Source: Nostoc linckia NIES-25 (GTDB lineage: Bacteria; Cyanobacteriota; Cyanobacteriia; Cyanobacteriales; Nostocaceae). From it: DNA of 64,000 bases. Each line of letters opens with the position of its first letter. Position 1 is the first letter of the stretch. Shown in pieces: positions 63,601 to 64,000 of this stretch. Both the position numbers and the translations under genes were made by a program. The notes under the pieces are model-generated. The model did no database searches. It was not told the DNA's origin and was given only the letters and a program-made list of their open reading frames with translations. The stretch spans positions 3,202,534-3,266,533 of the forward strand of contig NZ_AP018222.1 in the NCBI RefSeq assembly GCF_002368035.1. The letters are read 5' to 3'.

Positions 63601-63670
63601 CTGACAGCGACTCACCTAAGCTGCGAGTGAGTTGTTCGGCTAAGTATTGCCGAGAAAACGCTGAGGACAT
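60617..63670 (-). CDS. Peptidase-containing ABC exporter with cyclic-nucleotide-binding-like N-terminus (HetC-like)
   Basis: A 1017-residue bifunctional exporter. Residues about 20-240 hold one or two cNMP-binding-like beta rolls (PGIYIILSGKVRLLDSSN, LFSGASFGELTLFPE). The C39 peptidase follows a proline-rich linker: Cys315 in SASDCGASCLVMI, His388 in GRHYVVVY, and Asp404 in VGDPAIG, a complete triad. Then six membrane helices (about 440-720) and an ATPase with Walker A VGRSGSGKTTLSKLIL, signature LSGGQRQRLAIARALL and Walker B LVLDEATSHLD. It should cut double-glycine leaders and export the peptide. The architecture equals HetC of Anabaena. Part of the linker (residues about 250-278) is encoded by a CCCCAGTCCCC-type repeat. 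HlyD follows in the same direction. Confidence 0.92.
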   Translation of the reverse strand: MSSAFSRQYLAEQLTRSLGESLSDEELQKCIGVLEIIEPPVAKQFWEATTAAPGIYIILSGKVRLLDSSNNLITTLFSGASFGELTLFPEHKFSPYVARASVNLKLCYIKGEILEEVILTSASIGDRLLKRAETWDLLLLCCRNSLINLNGTVEEIFKALSLFHRHVLESDSLMTNLIKDKHLWLLHRGEIQDSSGRILTPGNIYLNPKHESWQVTQPTIAYSLSNADWQIALQHWPQLAELIHFQERQVEVGTGEGFSQLPIPSPQYPIPKVEPKPKQNKQRPYFPSPTVRAGHFLGRLTKRYPFFEQQSASDCGASCLVMISRYWGKRFNVNRIRDLTNISRSGASMRGLTAAAESIGFASRPVKASLDKLAQQPLPAIAHWEGRHYVVVYEINKKQVIVGDPAIGQRNLTHSEFKTGWTGYALLLQPTDLLRETDEAVTPFWQFFDLVKPHSQVLIEVFIASVLIQLLGLVTPLFTQLLLDRVIVQGSTLTLNAVGLGLLIFSVFRVAIAGLRQYLLDHTANRLGLALLVGFIKHTFRLPLAFFESRYVGDIVSRVQENQKIQRFLTGEALSIGLDLLTVFIYVGLMFSYSWQLALLCLAIVPPFVLLALIATPFLRRISREVFNASANENSYLIQSLTGIRSVRSMAIEQTVRWRWEELLNNVIKKTFSGQIISNQLQVFSSGIEAIVTTGLLWFGAWQVIQNQLTIGQLVAFNMLLGNIIRPFQRLVVLWNQLQEVIISTERINDVLEAEPEEDLQYQTRQTLSNLRGNVIFDNVTFRYHPESDINVLENLSFEIKPEQTVAVVGRSGSGKTTLSKLILGLYPPTDGKVLVDAQDVTNISLRSLRSQIGVVDQDTFLFGGTIRENISIAHPEASQEEIVEAARLAGADEFIQQMPMGYETQIGESGGMLSGGQRQRLAIARALLGNPSFLVLDEATSHLDAESERIIQNNLKKILQGRTSLIIAHRLSTVRHADQILVLDRGILVESGTHEELIGKKGHYFYLNQQQLAQKA

Positions 63671-63714
63671 TTTCTAACCTCCAAAACTGTATTTGGTCAT
63701 GGGGCATTGGCCAT

Positions 63715-63813
63715 TGGATAACTGACTAATGACTAATGACCAATGACTAATGACTAATGACTAATGACTAATGACTAATGACCAATGACTAATGACTAAT
63801 GACTAATGACAGT
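63715..63813. repeat. ACTAATG heptamer array, about 13 copies
   Basis: Thirteen near-perfect copies of the 7-bp unit between the exporter gene and the next gene upstream; two copies read ACCAATG. This is the longest STRR array in the window. Confidence 0.9.
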
Positions 63814-64000
63814 TTAATTATTTGATTGAATTAGATTAAAAGACCAATGCATATTAGCTTCGGGGTTAGATTGCAAATCAGAAATTGTAATGCCAGTATC
63901 TTTATTTTCCTCGGTTTCTTGTGGCTGATTGTTTTTAGGTTTTGTGGAAAGACCCATTTGTTTCAGTAAACGATTGATATGGCGATCGGTAATTTGAATA
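63814..64000 (-). CDS. C-terminal end of an unidentified protein (cut by window edge)
   Basis: An open frame entering from the right edge and ending at the TAA at 63814-63816. The visible 61 residues are IQITDRHINRLLKQMGLSTK, then PKNNQPQETEENKDTGITIS and DLQSNPEANMHWSFNLIQSNN. The first part looks like a recognition helix or the end of a helical domain; the rest is polar and probably disordered. It is in the same direction as the exporter gene and 143 bp upstream of it, so it could belong to the same unit. Product unknown. Confidence 0.6.
   Translation of the reverse strand, partial: IQITDRHINRLLKQMGLSTKPKNNQPQETEENKDTGITISDLQSNPEANMHWSFNLIQSNN

Noticed and set aside
1..64000. tRNA, rRNA or complete transposase genes
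   Set aside because: None was recognised on reading either strand; mobile DNA in this window is limited to short non-coding elements.

Overview
The window comes from the chromosome of a filamentous, probably heterocyst-forming cyanobacterium (Nostocales type). The evidence is psbA, GUN4, a carboxysome shell protein, cyanobacterial-type PEP carboxylase, a HetP-family protein, frequent GCGATCGC (HIP1) sites, heptanucleotide tandem repeats of the STRR kind and many small inverted-repeat elements. No rRNA, tRNA or CRISPR array was seen. No complete transposase gene was seen; the mobile DNA is all short and non-coding.

Layout. 1-7.4 kb: end of a CorA-type transporter, psbA (Gln130 form of D1), then a two-gene minus-strand unit (MBOAT acyltransferase and a large SGNH-domain protein) that looks like a polysaccharide O-acylation pair. 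7.8-14 kb: ppc followed by small accessory genes (Uma2, Rpn/DUF2887, two small conserved proteins). 14-24.5 kb: secreted and housekeeping genes (DUF3370, DUF3531-NUDIX pair, TPR protein, ABC ATPase, rsmG, Mn-type SOD, icd, gun4), interrupted at 19.8-20.95 kb by a 1.2-kb cluster of nested miniature elements. 24.6-32.7 kb: sugar-type ABC ATPase, a membrane protein sharing a domain with the SGNH protein, an ABC exporter, a CcmK paralog, a HutX-like protein and PhoH. 33-35.8 kb: translation/secretion cluster ffh-rpsP-khpA-rpsU on the minus strand. 36-46.8 kb: Uma2, a DsbA-family protein, pepP, a 1426-residue double beta-propeller RTX protein, a PhzF protein, DUF4332 and TetR. 46.9-50.2 kb: an active/inactive pair of M16 peptidases.

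The most interesting part is 50.7-63.7 kb, a ribosomal-peptide (RiPP) locus. It has one small peptide with a canonical double-glycine leader, five tandem near-identical precursor peptides with a second double-glycine leader, an APH-fold kinase, a HopA1-family protein and a HetP-family protein on the plus strand. Convergent to these lie a parvulin PPIase, an HlyD adaptor and a peptidase-containing ABC exporter with an N-terminal cyclic-nucleotide-binding-like domain. The kinase/HopA1 pair is the dehydration machinery known from class V lanthipeptides and thioamitides, yet none of the five precursors contains a cysteine, so the product cannot be an ordinary lanthipeptide. A working model is: precursors are phosphorylated and dehydrated by the kinase/HopA1 pair, cut after GG and exported by the C39-ABC transporter with HlyD.

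A second theme is repeat invasion of genes. STRR-like and palindromic repeats have entered coding sequences in frame (ppc, the sugar-type ABC ATPase, the C39 exporter linker), form protein C-termini (the DUF6816-like protein and the PPIase), or split a signal peptide (first M16 peptidase). Several miniature elements still show target-site duplications of 8-10 bp, and some are nested.
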